In this document: positions 18,497 to 27,316 of the stretch, piece by piece
How the letters are laid out: every line of letters begins with the position of its first letter
How positions within the stretch are numbered: the stretch's first letter is position 1
Source: Aliiruegeria sabulilitoris
Lineage (GTDB): Bacteria; Pseudomonadota; Alphaproteobacteria; Rhodobacterales; Rhodobacteraceae
DNA length: 64,000 nucleotides
Reading direction: 5' to 3'
Assembly: GCF_001558155.1 (NCBI RefSeq)
Contig: NZ_LOAS01000001.1
Coordinates: 310,001 to 374,000 of the forward strand
Translations under genes and position numbers: made by a program
Notes under the pieces: model-generated
What the model was told of the DNA's origin: nothing
Seen by the model: only the letters and a program-made list of their open reading frames with translations
Databases searched by the model: none

Positions 18497-20029
18497 ATGC
18501 TTTGGTCTCTGATAAAGATTCTGTTGTTTGTCGCGGTGGTCGCGGCCCTGACCGTGGGCGCCGGCTACGTGATGGAAAATGGCCCCTCCGTGGTGATCGC
18601 GATCAGCGGTTACAAGGAGGTCGAGCTTGGCCCACTTCAGGCGGTGCTGGTAGCCCTTGCCGTGGTCGGCATCCTGTATGTCGCCTTCAAACTGCTGAGC
18701 CTGCTCTATGCATTCCTCAAGTTCCTGCTTGGGGACGAAACCGCGCTTTCGCGCTATTTCGACCGGAACCGGGAACGTCGCGGATACCGGGCCATGAACG
18801 AGGCTTTGATGGCGCTGGCAAGCGGCGAAGGCCGGCAGGCGCTGACCAAGGTCTCCAAGGCCGAGAAACTGCTGGAAGCGCCGGAAGTGACCAGCGTGAT
18901 CACCGCCCAGGCGGCCGAGATGATCGGTGACCAGAAGCTTGCCGAGGATGCCTACAAGAAGTTGCTGAAAGACGACAAGACGCGCTTTGTCGGCATCCGG
19001 GGCATCATGAAGCAGAAGCTGGCAGAGGGCGACACCGACACGGCGCTCAAGCTTGCCGAGAAGGCTTATGCGCTCAAGCCCAAGCATGAGGAAGTGCAGG
19101 ACACGCTGCTGAAGCTTCAGGCCGAGCACCACGACTGGCGCGGCGCCCGCAAGACGCTTGGCACCAAGCTGCGCACGGGCACCCTGCCCCGCGATGTCCA
19201 TCGCCGCCGCGACGCCGTTCTGGCGCTTTCGGAGGCCAAGGACGTGCTCGATTCCGGCAAGTCCATCGAGGCGCGGGAAGCGGCCATCGAGGCCAACAAG
19301 CTTTCGCCCGATCTGGTGCCTGCCTCGATCATGGCCGCACGCAGCTACATCGAGAAGGGCAAGCCGCGCCTGGCCGCCCGCGTGCTCAAGAAGACGTGGG
19401 AGTCGCAACCGCATCCGGAACTGGCCGTTGCCTTTGCCGAGATCGCACCAGACGAGGATCCGAAGGCACGTCTGAAGCGGTTCGGCGAGTTGACCAAGAT
19501 TAAGCCGGATCATCCCGAAACCAAGATGCTTCTGGCAGAACTCAACATCGGCGCCGAAGATTTCCCGGCCGCGCGTCGTTCCCTCGGCGATCTGCCGACG
19601 ACCGATCCAACGGCCCGCTCTCTGTCGATCATGGCCGCGATCGAACGCGGCGAAGGCGAAGACGACGCGGTTGTGCGCGGCTGGCTGGCCAAGGCCGTGA
19701 CCGCGCCGCGCGGACCGCAATGGGTCTGCGAGAGCTGCCAGAATACCGAACCCACCTGGACGCCGGTTTGCTCCAATTGCGGCGGCTTCGATACGCTGAG
19801 CTGGCGTGAGCTGGCCAAATCGGAGCTGGCGATGCCCACGGGTAGCGAAATGCTCCCGCTCGTCGTCGGCAAGACGCCGGAGCCGGTAGCCCCCGAGACA
19901 CCGGAGGTGGACGCCGCCGCCGAAGACGTGGCGGACGCCGAAGAAAGCACCGCTACCGAGGCCGAAATCGCGACGGAGGCACAGGGCGACACCGTTACGA
20001 TCGAAGCCACGGAAGTCGAGAAAAAGTAG
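18497..20029 (+). CDS. hemY: HemY family protein (TPR, haem biosynthesis region)
   Basis: 510 residues from the ATG at 18497; a GTG one codon earlier is possible. Two N-terminal transmembrane helices (LIKILLFVAVVAALTVGAGY and LQAVLVALAVVGILYVAFKL) flank the HemY_N motif; a TPR-rich cytoplasmic-facing region follows. Near the C-terminus (about residues 410-430) is a zinc-ribbon-like CESCQN...CSNCGG knuckle, then an acidic tail. It starts 11 bases after the mitofilin stop, so it is co-transcribed. The function in haem synthesis is indirect; this is not the HemY protoporphyrinogen oxidase of Gram-positives. Confidence 0.9.
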   Translation: MLWSLIKILLFVAVVAALTVGAGYVMENGPSVVIAISGYKEVELGPLQAVLVALAVVGILYVAFKLLSLLYAFLKFLLGDETALSRYFDRNRERRGYRAMNEALMALASGEGRQALTKVSKAEKLLEAPEVTSVITAQAAEMIGDQKLAEDAYKKLLKDDKTRFVGIRGIMKQKLAEGDTDTALKLAEKAYALKPKHEEVQDTLLKLQAEHHDWRGARKTLGTKLRTGTLPRDVHRRRDAVLALSEAKDVLDSGKSIEAREAAIEANKLSPDLVPASIMAARSYIEKGKPRLAARVLKKTWESQPHPELAVAFAEIAPDEDPKARLKRFGELTKIKPDHPETKMLLAELNIGAEDFPAARRSLGDLPTTDPTARSLSIMAAIERGEGEDDAVVRGWLAKAVTAPRGPQWVCESCQNTEPTWTPVCSNCGGFDTLSWRELAKSELAMPTGSEMLPLVVGKTPEPVAPETPEVDAAAEDVADAEESTATEAEIATEAQGDTVTIEATEVEKK

Positions 20030-20045
20030 GGGTCAATTTGCGTCT

Positions 20046-20067
20046 CGGGAAGCCTTCGAGCTTCCCG
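20046..20067 (+). terminator. Possible weak terminator after hemY
   Basis: CGGGAAGC (20046-20053) pairs perfectly with GCTTCCCG (20060-20067), followed only by GAGCGTTTCTC. The stem is good but the U tract is poor. The rest of 20068-20280 shows no gene. Confidence 0.45.
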
Positions 20068-20280
20068 GAGCGTTTCTCAGGCTCCGGCTCCGGACCCTGC
20101 CGGCATCTTCGGAAATTCCTGCGGAAAGCTGCTAATTCCGCGATTGACCTTGCCGGTTCGACGGATTATTGGGCCTGAGATCGAAGCTGGAAACGGCTTT
20201 GAAAAGCCAATGTGACGGGGTTGATCCTGGCACAATGCGCTGGATGGCGGATCTGATACAGCTCCGCCGCCGAAAAGGTC

Positions 20281-20356
20281 GCCGCTGTAGCTCAGCTGGT
20301 AGAGCACGTCATTCGTAATGATGGGGTCGGGGGTTCGAGTCCCTTCAGCGGCACCA
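20281..20356 (+). tRNA. tRNA-Thr (anticodon CGT)
   Basis: 76 bases with an encoded 3' CCA. The acceptor stem GCCGCTG pairs with CAGCGGC, the D arm is GCTC-AGCTGGTAGA-GAGC type, the anticodon stem CGTCA pairs with TGATG, the anticodon CGT lies in loop TTCGTAA, and the T loop is GGTTCGAGTCC. It reads ACG codons. It lies between the haem genes and the carbohydrate region. Confidence 0.97.
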
Positions 20357-20470
20357 CCTTTTCTCAAGCAACTCAAATACCCAGGCCGTTTTTCCGGCAC
20401 TCAAGGCAATGGCGAACTCTGGTGGCTCGGTCTGCGGTTAGTCGTTGTATTAGACCTAGATGTGAAAGAA

Positions 20471-20501
20471 CGGCCGCGGCCCTATTGGAGCACCGCGGCC
20501 G
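20471..20501 (-). terminator. Likely terminator of the semialdehyde dehydrogenase gene
   Basis: CGGCCGCGG (20471-20479) pairs with CCGCGGCCG (20493-20501), a 9-base perfect stem. On the minus strand it is followed by TTCTTTC, a poor but T-rich tract. It lies 23 bases after the stop at 20524. Confidence 0.6.
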
Positions 20502-20523
20502 ATTTCTGCATGTCTGGTTGCGC

Positions 20524-22029
20524 TCAAGCCAGATCGCTGGGCAGGAGGCTGTCCGGGAAACTTTGGTAGCAGACCGGGCGCAGGAAGCGGCGGATGGAGA
20601 GCGTTCCCACGGAGGTTGCGCCGAAATTCGTGGAGGCCGGGTAAGGCCCGCCATGCACCATCGTGTCCGAAACCTCGACGCCGGTCGGGAAACCGTTGAT
20701 CAGCAAACGGCCAGCCTTGCGTTCGAGGATCGGCATGAGCTGCTGCGCCGCCAGCAGGTCGGCATCGTCCATGTGGATCGTGCAGGTCAACTGGCCAACA
20801 ATCGAGCGGGCAACTTCAAGGCGCTCTTCCGCATCCTTTGCGATCACGATCAGGCCGAGCGGCCCGAAGACTTCTTCGGCCAGATCATGATTGGCGAGGA
20901 AATCCTTCGCTTTCGTCGAGAACAGGAAGGGAGTGGCGGTCCGGCCTGTGCATTCGGTTTTCAGAACGGAACGCACGCTCCCGGATTCGGTCATCCGCTC
21001 CGCTCCGGAATGGTACGATCCGGCGATGCCATCGGTCAGCATTGTCTGGCCGCCGATCTCGGCCAGCGCATCCTTGGCAGCGGCCTCGAAGGCATCCGCA
21101 TCCGGCCCCGCCAGCAGAAGCGCAACGCCGGGATTGGTGCAGAACTGGCCGGCTCCCATGGTCAACGACCCGGCCCAGCCGGTGGCGATTTCCTTGCCCC
21201 GGTTTGCCGCCGCGCTTTCAAGCACGAACATCGGGTTCACGGAGCCAAGCTCGCCGAAGAACGGGATCGGCTCGGGCCGCGCCGCGCAGAGGTCGAACAT
21301 GGCGCGCCCGCCCGCGAGCGAGCCGGTGAAGCCCACGGCCTTGATGAACGGATGCTGGACAAGGGCGGTTCCGACGGCGCGGTTGCCGCCCTGGATCTGG
21401 CTGAAGACACCGGGATGCAGGTCGCAGGCCTTGACCGCCGCATCGACCGCCTGGGCGACGATATCCGACACGCCGGGGTGGGCCGAGTGCCCCTTGACCA
21501 CGACCGGACAACCGGCCGCAAGCGCCGCCGCCGTATCGCCGCCCGCCGTTGAGAAAGCCAACGGGAAGTTCGACGCGCCGAAGACGGCCACCGGGCCGAT
21601 GGGGCGCTGAACCATTTTCAGGTCAGGCCGGGGCAGCGGAGCACGATCCGGCAGGGCCTCGTCATGCCGCCGGTCGAGGTAGTCCCCAGCCTCGATGTGT
21701 TCGGCAAAAAGGCGAAGCTGGCCGACGGTGCGCCCGCGCTCGCCATTCAGCCGTGCCTCGGGCAGGCCGGTTTCCTTCATGCCCATCGCCGTGATCTCGG
21801 CGCCGCGGGCGTCGATCTCTTCCGCGATCTTGCGCAGGAAGGCCGCGCGGGTGCTGCGCTCACTGAAACCGTAGGACCAGAACGCCGCTTCGGCGGCACG
21901 CGCGGCGGCATCGACATGCTCCGGCTCGCCCTTTGCAAAACTGTCAGGCGCCCCCTCGACGGGCATGTTTTCAAACGATGTGGTGCCGCCGACCCATTCG
22001 CCGGCGATCAGGTGCTTGCCTTTGAGCAT
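20524..22029 (-). CDS. Alpha-ketoglutarate semialdehyde dehydrogenase (NADP-dependent aldehyde dehydrogenase)
   Basis: 501 residues from the ATG at 22029 (MLKGKHLIAGEWVGG), preceded by GAGGGTT; the longer frame is not used. Aldehyde dehydrogenase landmarks are VAVFGASNFPLAFSTAGGD (cofactor loop), Glu260 in FFGELGSVNP and catalytic Cys297 in GAGQFCTNPG. The variants match the KGSADH class that oxidises 2,5-dioxopentanoate to 2-oxoglutarate at the end of Weimberg, L-arabinose, glucarate and hydroxyproline pathways. The partner dehydratases at 38.3 and 39.5 kb fit this role. It is directly downstream of a GntR gene, with a GTATAC-like half-palindrome in its promoter. Confidence 0.87.
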   Translation of the reverse strand: MLKGKHLIAGEWVGGTTSFENMPVEGAPDSFAKGEPEHVDAAARAAEAAFWSYGFSERSTRAAFLRKIAEEIDARGAEITAMGMKETGLPEARLNGERGRTVGQLRLFAEHIEAGDYLDRRHDEALPDRAPLPRPDLKMVQRPIGPVAVFGASNFPLAFSTAGGDTAAALAAGCPVVVKGHSAHPGVSDIVAQAVDAAVKACDLHPGVFSQIQGGNRAVGTALVQHPFIKAVGFTGSLAGGRAMFDLCAARPEPIPFFGELGSVNPMFVLESAAANRGKEIATGWAGSLTMGAGQFCTNPGVALLLAGPDADAFEAAAKDALAEIGGQTMLTDGIAGSYHSGAERMTESGSVRSVLKTECTGRTATPFLFSTKAKDFLANHDLAEEVFGPLGLIVIAKDAEERLEVARSIVGQLTCTIHMDDADLLAAQQLMPILERKAGRLLINGFPTGVEVSDTMVHGGPYPASTNFGATSVGTLSIRRFLRPVCYQSFPDSLLPSDLA

Positions 22030-22158
22030 GATGAACCCTCGTAGGAGCTTGGAAACGGCTCCAGCTCGGAACCGTTTGCAGGAAATGTCGGTTTGTCGGA
22101 TTCCCACTCATGGTTCAGGACATGCCGGCGTTTCGAGAACCGCACGACCAAATGGAAT

Positions 22159-22170
22159 CCATTATACCAA
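22159..22170. promoter_or_regulatory. Candidate GntR operator (variant) upstream of KGSADH
   Basis: CCATTATACCAA, matching the right half and core of TTGTATACCA with one mismatch in the GTATAC core. It lies about 130 bases before the KGSADH start, in the 207-base gap between the GntR stop (22237) and that ATG. Confidence 0.45.
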
Positions 22171-22236
22171 ACCCATAAATTCGGGTAATCATTCGGGTTC
22201 AGGATGTCAACGTCGCTGCATTTCGGATCCGGCGGA

Positions 22237-22965
22237 TCAAAACACGCCGTTTTCCATTGCCTCAAGGAAGTTCTCACGCGTGCGGCCGATATGGGCTTTC
22301 AACACCGTTTCGATATCGTCGAGTTCCGTCTCGGAGAACATCTTCACGATCTGGCGGTGCTCCTCCATGGAAACCGCGCGGTCCGCTTGGTAGTCGATCG
22401 TCAGGTTGTTGCGAAGCGCCGAGATCCGTCCGGCGATAAGACCGTACGCATCCTGAAAATACGGGTTCCCGCAGTGGCTGAAGAACAGCTGATGCAAGGC
22501 GTCATCGAGCGTGGCATAGCCAAAGCCGTCATCTTTCGCGAAGGCCTTCTCCATTTCTTCAAGGCATTCAAGCAGGGCTGCATTGGTGGACGCATGATCG
22601 TGCTCGGCACATAGCGGTATGACCGTAAGCTCCATCGCGATGCGGAAATCGCACAGATGGGCGATATCCTCCATTGTCGGGCGGAACACGAAGCTGCCGC
22701 GTTGCGGAGCGATCTCGATCAACCCCTGCAACTGGAGCAGGTTGAGCGCTTCGCGCACGGGGGTGCGGCTCACACCGAAAGCACTGGCCAGTTTCTCTTC
22801 GGAGAGGGCCTCGCCGAGCTTGAGTTCGGCCGTCACGATCGCCTCTCGCAGGCGTTCCGTCACAGCATGTACCAGCGTGTTCGGGCGTGTCAGAGAAAGA
22901 TTGATCAATTTGATCTCCAGCTTCGTTGAGACACGATCGCCCGGTTGGCCAGACTGCCGCGACAA
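22237..22965 (-). CDS. GntR family (FCD domain) transcriptional regulator
   Basis: 242 residues. The N-terminal winged helix (LREAIVTAELKLGEALSEEK then LASAFGVSRTPVREALNLLQ, about residues 38-80) carries the GntR recognition helix SRTPVREAL. The C-terminal helical FCD ligand domain begins near LCDFRIAMELTVIPLC and includes EEHRQIVKMF. FCD regulators usually bind sugar acids or related carboxylates and repress their catabolic genes. It lies between KGSADH (same strand, downstream) and the divergent tkt operon; candidate operators are on both sides. Confidence 0.93.
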   Translation of the reverse strand: MSRQSGQPGDRVSTKLEIKLINLSLTRPNTLVHAVTERLREAIVTAELKLGEALSEEKLASAFGVSRTPVREALNLLQLQGLIEIAPQRGSFVFRPTMEDIAHLCDFRIAMELTVIPLCAEHDHASTNAALLECLEEMEKAFAKDDGFGYATLDDALHQLFFSHCGNPYFQDAYGLIAGRISALRNNLTIDYQADRAVSMEEHRQIVKMFSETELDDIETVLKAHIGRTRENFLEAMENGVF

Positions 22966-23129
22966 ATAGTCCCCAGCCTAAATACGGTCACGATACAGGT
23001 CCTTCAATCCCCTTCCACAGCGCCGCGCTTGGTCCGCGCATCGACCCGATCCATCCTGACATTCGACCTGACCCAACATGGCCGTGAATACACGCGCCCC
23101 CGATTGTCGCATTGCGAAAATCTGCGACT

Positions 23130-23139
23130 CTGTATACCG
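23130..23139. promoter_or_regulatory. Candidate GntR operator between gntR and tkt
   Basis: CTGTATACCG contains the GTATAC core (23132-23137) with CC on the right, in the 478-base divergent region (22966-23443). It could control the regulator (autoregulation), the tkt operon or both. The flanks agree less well with TGGTATACCA than at 41.18 or 48.99 kb. Confidence 0.4.
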
Positions 23140-23244
23140 TACCTTACATGCGGCGGACGGCGCAACCGGCTCCGGTAGCGACCTGTTGCCTCTGCCGGAA
23201 CGGCCACCGGACAAGGCGAAAAGCCGGGAAGTGGGAGGAAGGTC

Positions 23245-23412
23245 ATGAAACAATGCACCTTTTCACCGAGCGCCATGCATGGCGCAGCGGAGTTTTCTGC
23301 CGCCCGCACGTCGGGCGCTCCGCCATTCCGGGCATTTGATTCCCACCGAATCCAGACAACCGACGGCAAAAATACGAATTCCGGGAGCAGGGCTGCGCGC
23401 CGGCTCCTCTGA
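23245..23412 (+). CDS. Possible 55-residue small protein or leader upstream of tkt
   Basis: ATG at 23245 preceded by a strong GGGAGGAAGGTC ribosome-binding site. The frame runs 55 codons (opening MKQCTFSPSAMHGAAEF, ending AARRLL) and stops 31 bases before the tkt start, in a different frame. There is no signal peptide, membrane helix or known family. The strong ribosome-binding site in an otherwise empty 478-base leader is the main support; it may be a leader peptide or chance. Confidence 0.3.
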   Translation: MKQCTFSPSAMHGAAEFSAARTSGAPPFRAFDSHRIQTTDGKNTNSGSRAARRLL

Positions 23413-23443
23413 CACCTGTCTCTCAGAGATGGAAAGCGAGGCA

Positions 23444-25468
23444 ATGATGGACGTTTCATCTTCACCCCAAGCCCTGACCGGGCCACGCACCAAGCGGATG
23501 GCGAACGCGATCCGGGCGCTTTCGGTCGATGCGATCAACAAGATCCAGACAGGTCACCCGGGCCTGCCGCTCGGCGCGGCAGACATGGCGACCGTCCTGT
23601 TCACGCAATTCCTGAAATTCGACCCAAAGAAACCCGACTGGGCCGACCGTGACCGTTTCGTCCTCTCGGCTGGCCACGGCTCCATGTTGATGTATTCGCT
23701 GGGCTACCTGACCGGCTACGAGGCGATGACGCTGGACGACATCAAGACCTTCCGGCGCCTTGGCAGCCGGGCGATGGGCCACCCCGAAGTCGATCTGGAC
23801 ATTGGCGTCGAGGCCACCACCGGTCCGCTCGGGCAAGGGGTCGGTATGGCCGTCGGCATGGCGCTGGCCGAGCGCATGATGCGCGAGCGTTATGGTTCCG
23901 ATCTGGTCGATCACTATACCTACGCGCTGGTCGGCGATGGATGCCTAATGGAGGGTATCTCCTACGAGGCGACCGCACTGGCCGGGCATTGGGGCCTCGA
24001 CAAGCTGATCGTGCTGTTCGACGACAACGGAATCTCCATCGACGGGCCGACCAGCCTGGCCACCTCCGAGAACCAGAAGCTGCGGTTCGAAGCCGCCGGT
24101 TGGGACTGGCAAGCGGTTGATGGGCACGATCCCGAAGCCGTTGCCGCGGCCATCGCCAAGGCCAAAACGACGAACACGCCCAGCATCATCGCCTGCAAGA
24201 CAACCATCGGCCTCGGCATGCCGGTCAAGGAAGGCACCGCTGCCGCTCACGGTCAGCCGCCGACCGACGCCGAAGCCACTGCAGCCCGTGCTTCCTATGA
24301 GTGGGACTATGCCCCCTTCGAGGTCCCCGAAGACATCCTTGCCGACTGGCGTGCCGCCGGTGCGCGCGGTGCGGTGGATCAGGCTGCCTGGCAGGCCCGT
24401 CTGGACGCAGCCGATACCGGCACGCGCAAGGAGCTGCTTGCGGCCATCGCCGGCGAGTTGCCCGAGGGTTGGCATGATATCATCGACGCGGTGAAGCGGG
24501 AGGTCGCCGAGGCTCCCAGAGACGAACCGACCCGGCAATCTTCCCAGAAGGTGATGAGCAAACTGATCCCGGCCATCCCGACCATGATCGGTGGCTCGGC
24601 GGACCTGACACCGTCCAACCTGAGCCGCCCCGACGAGGTGGACTCGATCTCGCGGGACAATTTCGCCGGCCGCTACATCCATTTCGGTATCCGCGAACAT
24701 GCGATGGCGGCGATCACCAACGGGATCGCGCTACACAAGGGCTTCCTGCCCTATTGCGCCACCTTCATGTGCTTCTCGGATTACTGCCGCCCCGCGATCC
24801 GTCTCTCGGCGCTGATGGAGCAGAAAGTGCTCTACATCATGACGCATGACACGATCACGCAAGGCCCGGACGGCCCGACCCACCAGCCGGTCGAGCATTT
24901 CGCGACCTTCCGGGCAACGCCCAACATGCTGTCGCTGCGTCCCGCCGATGCCGCCGAGGTGGCCGAATGCTGGGAGCTGGCGCTGGAAGCCGAGGACATG
25001 CCGGTTGCCATGATCTTGACCCGCGAGAAAGTTCCGGCGGTGCGTTCGGGCTATTCGGAAGAAAATCTCTGCCGTCGTGGCGCCTATGTCTTCACGGAGG
25101 CATCGTCCAAGGCCAAGGTGACGCTGCTGTCTACTGGCTCGGAAGTCTCCGTCGCGCTCGGCGCACAGAAGCTGCTTGAAGCGAAAGGCGTGCCGACCCG
25201 TGTGGTCTCCATGCCCTGCCTCAGCCTCTTCGACCAACAGGATGCAGCGTACCGCGCCTCTGTGCTCGGAACGGACACACTGCGCGTCTCCGTGGAGGCC
25301 GCGACCGTCTATGGCTGGGAGAAATACGTGGGTCCGGACGGGCTCATCATCGGCCTCGACGGCTTCGGCGCGGCCGGCATGCCGGATGAGCTGATGGAAC
25401 ATTTCGGTATTACACCCAAAGCCGTTGCCGCCGCTGTCGAAGCGCGGCTGGCGGAAACGAAAGCGTGA
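23444..25468 (+). CDS. tkt: Transketolase
   Basis: 674 residues from the ATG pair at 23444/23447, preceded by GCGAGG; the frame upstream is leader. Motifs in order: QTGHPGLPLGAADMATVLF, the TPP-binding GDGCLMEGISYEAT, the pyrimidine domain FGIREHAMAAITNGIALHKG with its catalytic Glu, and DGPTHQPVEHFATFRATPN. It transfers two-carbon ketol units between sugar phosphates. It begins the tkt-hyi-garR-aroE-like operon; a second, distinct transketolase is at 57.2 kb. Its place in a catabolic operon suggests a role in feeding four- or five-carbon sugar phosphates into central metabolism. Confidence 0.95.
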   Translation: MMDVSSSPQALTGPRTKRMANAIRALSVDAINKIQTGHPGLPLGAADMATVLFTQFLKFDPKKPDWADRDRFVLSAGHGSMLMYSLGYLTGYEAMTLDDIKTFRRLGSRAMGHPEVDLDIGVEATTGPLGQGVGMAVGMALAERMMRERYGSDLVDHYTYALVGDGCLMEGISYEATALAGHWGLDKLIVLFDDNGISIDGPTSLATSENQKLRFEAAGWDWQAVDGHDPEAVAAAIAKAKTTNTPSIIACKTTIGLGMPVKEGTAAAHGQPPTDAEATAARASYEWDYAPFEVPEDILADWRAAGARGAVDQAAWQARLDAADTGTRKELLAAIAGELPEGWHDIIDAVKREVAEAPRDEPTRQSSQKVMSKLIPAIPTMIGGSADLTPSNLSRPDEVDSISRDNFAGRYIHFGIREHAMAAITNGIALHKGFLPYCATFMCFSDYCRPAIRLSALMEQKVLYIMTHDTITQGPDGPTHQPVEHFATFRATPNMLSLRPADAAEVAECWELALEAEDMPVAMILTREKVPAVRSGYSEENLCRRGAYVFTEASSKAKVTLLSTGSEVSVALGAQKLLEAKGVPTRVVSMPCLSLFDQQDAAYRASVLGTDTLRVSVEAATVYGWEKYVGPDGLIIGLDGFGAAGMPDELMEHFGITPKAVAAAVEARLAETKA

Positions 25469-25478
25469 GGGCGCAGAC

Positions 25479-26246
25479 ATGGTAAAACTTGCAGCCAACC
25501 TGTCCATGCTCTTCCCGGAGATGGGCTTTCTCGACAAGTTCAAGGCGGCGGCCGATGTCGGCTTCAAGGGGGTGGAGTTCCTCTTTCCATATGCCTACGA
25601 GGCCGACCAGCTTGCCGATCTTCTCAAGGCCAACGACCTGAACCAGGCCCTCCATAACCTGCCGGCCGGCGACTGGGCCGGGGGCGAGCGCGGCATCGCC
25701 TGCCACCCGGACCGCGTGGGGGAGTTCCAGGACGGCGTCGGCAAGGCCGTCGCCTATGCCACCGCGCTCTCCTGCCCGAAGGTGAACTGCCTGTCCGGCA
25801 AGCTTCCAGAAGGAGTGGACCCGGAGAAGGCCGAGGAAGTGCTGGTCGAGAACCTCCGCTTCGCCGCCGCCGAGTTGAAGAAGGCCGGCATCCTGCTGGT
25901 TGCCGAGGCGATCAACACTTTCGACATCCCCGGTTTCTTCCTGTCCAACACCGCGCAGACGCTCGCGGTCCTGGACAAGGTCGGCTCCGACAACCTGCTG
26001 TATCAATACGATATCTACCACATGCAGCGGATGGAGGGGGAACTGGCCAACACGATCAAGGCCAACCTTGCCCGGATCGGCCACATCCAACTGGCCGAAA
26101 ATCCGGGACGTCACGAGCCGGGCACGGGGGAGATCAACTACGACTTCCTGCTGCCTTATATCGACGAGCTTGGATATGATGGCTGGATCGGGTGCGAATA
26201 CGTGCCCGATCAGGGCTTCGGCTGGCTGGAACGCTTCAAAGCCTGA
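25479..26246 (+). CDS. hyi: Hydroxypyruvate isomerase / 2-oxo-tetronate isomerase family (Hyi/OtnI)
   Basis: 255 residues, 10 bases after tkt. TIM-barrel isomerase with family hallmarks LAANLSMLFPEMGFLDKF, VAEAINTFDIPGFFLSN (Glu ligand), YQYDIYHMQRMEGE (Asp/His ligands), HIQLAENPGRHEPGTGEINY and the terminal GWIGCEYVPDQGFGWL. The family includes Hyi (hydroxypyruvate to tartronate semialdehyde) and OtnI (2-oxo- to 3-oxo-tetronate). The GarR gene next door favours hydroxypyruvate; the DenD gene at 50.7 kb leaves tetronate open. Confidence 0.9.
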   Translation: MVKLAANLSMLFPEMGFLDKFKAAADVGFKGVEFLFPYAYEADQLADLLKANDLNQALHNLPAGDWAGGERGIACHPDRVGEFQDGVGKAVAYATALSCPKVNCLSGKLPEGVDPEKAEEVLVENLRFAAAELKKAGILLVAEAINTFDIPGFFLSNTAQTLAVLDKVGSDNLLYQYDIYHMQRMEGELANTIKANLARIGHIQLAENPGRHEPGTGEINYDFLLPYIDELGYDGWIGCEYVPDQGFGWLERFKA

Positions 26247-26325
26247 GCAAGGCAACGCCTGAACGCGAGACCGGGGCCACCTTCCCGGCATCGCGGGTCG
26301 AAACACAAGGACTCTGGAGATAGAC

Positions 26326-27207
26326 ATGAAAATCGGATTCATCGGTCTCGGCATCATGGGCCGCCCCATGGCCAAGAACCTCATCAACGCGGGCTATTCG
26401 CTGGTCGTATTCGACAAGTTCGCCCCCATGGACGACCTCGTCGCGCTCGGCGCCGAAGCTGGCAGCTCCAGCAAGGACGTGGCTTCAAAGGCCGACCTCA
26501 TCATCACCATGCTGCCGAACTCGCCGCATGTGCGGGAAGTGGTCATGGGCGAAGACGGCGTTCTGGACGGCGCCAAGCCAGGCACGATCCTGGTCGACAT
26601 GAGCTCGATCGCCCCGGCCGCCTCGCAGGAGCTGTGCACCGCGGCCGCCGAAAAGGGCGTCGTGATGCTCGACGCGCCGGTCTCCGGCGGCGAGCCCAAG
26701 GCCATCGACGGCACGCTCGCAGTCATGGTGGGCGGTGACGAAGCCGCCTTCGGCAAGGTCAAGGATGTGCTCGACGTGATGGCGGGCTCCGTCGTCCGCG
26801 TCGGCGATATCGGCGCCGGCAACGTCACCAAGCTGGCCAACCAGATCATCGTCGCGCTGAACATCGCGGCGGTCTCCGAAGCCTTCACCCTTTCGACCAA
26901 AGCCGGCGTGAACCCCGAGGCCGTGTTCGACGCGATCAAGGGTGGGCTCGCGGGCTCCACGGTGATGAACGCCAAGATCCCGATGATCCTGGAGGGCAAT
27001 TTCAACCCCGGATTCCGCATCGAGCTGCATATCAAGGATCTGCAGAACGCGCTCGATACCGCGCATGATCTGAACGTCTCGGTCCCACTCACCGCCGGTA
27101 TCATGGAAGTCATGCAGGCGCTGAAACTCGACGGCGAAGGCGCCAGCGATCACTGCGCGGTGGCCAAGCATTACGAGAAACTCGCCAAGGTCGAGATCCG
27201 CAAATAA
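26326..27207 (+). CDS. garR: 2-hydroxy-3-oxopropionate (tartronate semialdehyde) reductase
   Basis: 293 residues; beta-hydroxyacid dehydrogenase family. N-terminal GFIGLGIMGRPMAKNL is the NAD(P) motif, DAPVSGGEPKAIDGTLAVMV the substrate loop, and Lys169 in GAGNVTKLANQ the catalytic lysine. It reduces tartronate semialdehyde to D-glycerate. Placed just after the Hyi-like isomerase, it completes hydroxypyruvate to D-glycerate. The family also holds 3-hydroxyisobutyrate dehydrogenases, but the hyi neighbour supports GarR. Confidence 0.9.
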   Translation: MKIGFIGLGIMGRPMAKNLINAGYSLVVFDKFAPMDDLVALGAEAGSSSKDVASKADLIITMLPNSPHVREVVMGEDGVLDGAKPGTILVDMSSIAPAASQELCTAAAEKGVVMLDAPVSGGEPKAIDGTLAVMVGGDEAAFGKVKDVLDVMAGSVVRVGDIGAGNVTKLANQIIVALNIAAVSEAFTLSTKAGVNPEAVFDAIKGGLAGSTVMNAKIPMILEGNFNPGFRIELHIKDLQNALDTAHDLNVSVPLTAGIMEVMQALKLDGEGASDHCAVAKHYEKLAKVEIRK

Positions 27208-27316
27208 GCGGAAAGCGTTCGCCGGAGCACCCGGCCGGATCGATCTCCCGCGAGATGGCGGGACGCACCGGCGAACGTCACCACCTGACAACCAGACAAT
27301 AGCTAGGACAATGGCA

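Noticed and set aside
18248-19720. A 490-codon minus-strand frame
   Set aside because: It is antisense to the mitofilin-like and hemY genes and lacks family sequence.
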